Shown here: positions 13,007-13,755 of the stretch, piece by piece
Layout of the letters: each line of letters opens with the position of its first letter
How positions within the stretch are numbered: the stretch's first letter is position 1
Assembly (NCBI GenBank): GCA_937927975.1
Contig: CALEZT010000007.1
Location: 1 to 13,755, forward strand
Origin: an uncultured Phycisphaerales bacterium
GTDB lineage: Bacteria; Planctomycetota; Phycisphaerae; Sedimentisphaerales; Anaerobacaceae
Length of the DNA: 13,755 nucleotides
Direction: 5' to 3'
Notes under the pieces: generated by a model
What the model saw: only the letters and a program-made list of their open reading frames with translations
What the model was told of the DNA's origin: nothing
Databases searched by the model: none
Program-made: the position numbers and the translations under genes

Positions 13007-13711
13007 ATGGCTGAGAGCGAAAACGTCCTGTTAGAGCGGTTCGCCGGCGGCGACGCCGAGGCATTTGCCCAGATCGTCGGCCGCTACGCCGGGCTGGTGT
13101 ACGGAACGTGTTTGCGCGTCCTGGCGGATGCCGATCGGGCGGCCGACGCCACCCAAGAGACGTTCTTCCACCTGACGAAGAACGCGCCGCGGATTCGCGG
13201 TTCGCTGGGCGCCTGGCTGCATCGGGTCGCAGTCCGCCAGGCGGTAGACCGCGTTCGCAGCGATTCGGCCCGCAGAAAGCGGGAGAGGGCGTACGCGGTC
13301 CAGACTGATGAGGCCCAGACCTGGCACGAGGTCTCGCCCTGCGTGGACGAGGCTCTGGAGCAACTCGATGAGCGGACGCGCGAACTGCTCATTCGCCACT
13401 ATCTCGAAGGCCGCTCCATGGCGGAACTTGCCGACGAGTCGGGCGTCTCCCGTCCGACCATCTCCCGCCAGATCGATTCAGGACTGGCCAGGATTCGGGC
13501 TCATCTGAAGCGTCAGGGCATCCTCGTCACCGCCGCAGGCCTGTCGAGTCTCCTGGCGGAGAATGTGGCGCAGAGCGCTCCGGAGATCGTGCTCCGGCAA
13601 CTCGGGAAGATGACTCTGCTGGCCACACAGGCCGCTGGAGCCGCCGGTGCCGGCGCATCATCAACAGCCATCCTGACCGGTGGGGTCCTGGCCGCCGCGA
13701 ACACTAAGTAA
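13007..13711 (+). CDS. ECF sigma factor, no membrane anchor
   Basis: A 234-residue sigma-70 family ECF factor and clear paralogue of the N-terminal part of the 9234 gene. Sigma-2 spans about 10-95 (DRAADATQETFFHL, AWLHRVAVRQAVDRVRSD) and sigma-4 about 118-168, with the helix-turn-helix SMAELADESGVSRPTISRQI. The Ala-rich extension follows (GILVTAAGLSSLLAEN, APEIVLRQLGKMTLLA) and ends AILTGGVLAAANTK. The stop falls where the paralogue (AGGALTAVKSN) enters its transmembrane helix, so this protein should be soluble. No classical anti-sigma gene is visible, but the window ends soon after. Two adjacent ATGs exist (13004, 13007); the second has better spacing (7 nt) from AGGAG and matches the paralogue's MAE start. 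Its target promoters are unknown. Confidence 0.88.
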   Translation: MAESENVLLERFAGGDAEAFAQIVGRYAGLVYGTCLRVLADADRAADATQETFFHLTKNAPRIRGSLGAWLHRVAVRQAVDRVRSDSARRKRERAYAVQTDEAQTWHEVSPCVDEALEQLDERTRELLIRHYLEGRSMAELADESGVSRPTISRQIDSGLARIRAHLKRQGILVTAAGLSSLLAENVAQSAPEIVLRQLGKMTLLATQAAGAAGAGASSTAILTGGVLAAANTK

Positions 13712-13732
13712 CTATCTCAAAAGGCTCAGGCG

Positions 13733-13755
13733 ATGGAGACGGCGATACCAGAGCA
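13733..13755 (+). CDS. Possible start of a further gene, cut by the window end
   Basis: ATG 13733 is preceded by AAAAGG at about 8 nt spacing and reads METAIPE before the window ends. It is 21 bp past the stop of the second sigma factor and in the same frame. It may be the next gene of that operon, possibly an anti-sigma or sensor protein, or sequence detached from the sigma gene by its stop codon. Only seven codons are visible. Confidence 0.3.

Overview
The window is a gene-dense, GC-rich chromosomal segment, most likely from a planctomycete and perhaps a Phycisphaerae-like one. This is inferred from gene content, not a database match: a DUF6807/PmoA-like exported protein, a fused trehalose-phosphate synthase/phosphatase, two ECF sigma factors with the Ala/Leu-rich extension after sigma-4 that is common in that phylum, and a palindromic AT-rich intergenic repeat. 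Housekeeping genes (ftsY, dnaA, a phosphofructokinase tail) alternate with accessory material. No tRNA, rRNA, CRISPR array or intact transposase was seen.

Layout. 1-123 is the 3' end of a phosphofructokinase-type gene, followed by a strong terminator. 287-2474 (minus) holds the exported DUF6807 protein and a separate HNH nuclease with a PUA/EVE-like N-terminus; between them is a gap with three small hairpins. Upstream of the HNH gene is a 3' gene remnant (2509-2661). ftsY (minus) and dnaA (plus) are divergent across a 410-bp gap that holds an imperfect inverted repeat and a good sigma-70-type promoter for dnaA. dnaA converges on otsAB (minus), and the junction contains a short coding-like remnant read antisense by the otsAB tail. 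A GT4 glycosyltransferase (plus) diverges from otsAB.

The right-hand third is the most interesting part. An ECF sigma factor (9234-11267) continues through a transmembrane segment and a Pro/Gly/Ser-rich linker into a C-terminal domain. That domain is paralogous to the signal-peptide-bearing protein encoded 28 bp downstream (11296-12633). Both carry two DxDxDG acidic loops. The exported protein's frame is interrupted by a TGA, after which coding-like sequence continues in frame for 52 codons; a perfect 7-bp hairpin lies just downstream of the TGA. A 20-bp perfect inverted repeat and a terminator follow, then a second, separately transcribed ECF sigma factor (13007-13711) that stops exactly where its paralogue enters the membrane. 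A plausible reading is a one-protein transmembrane sigma-factor sensor with an exported paralogue of its sensor domain; the sequence supports the architecture but not the ligand, topology or regulon.
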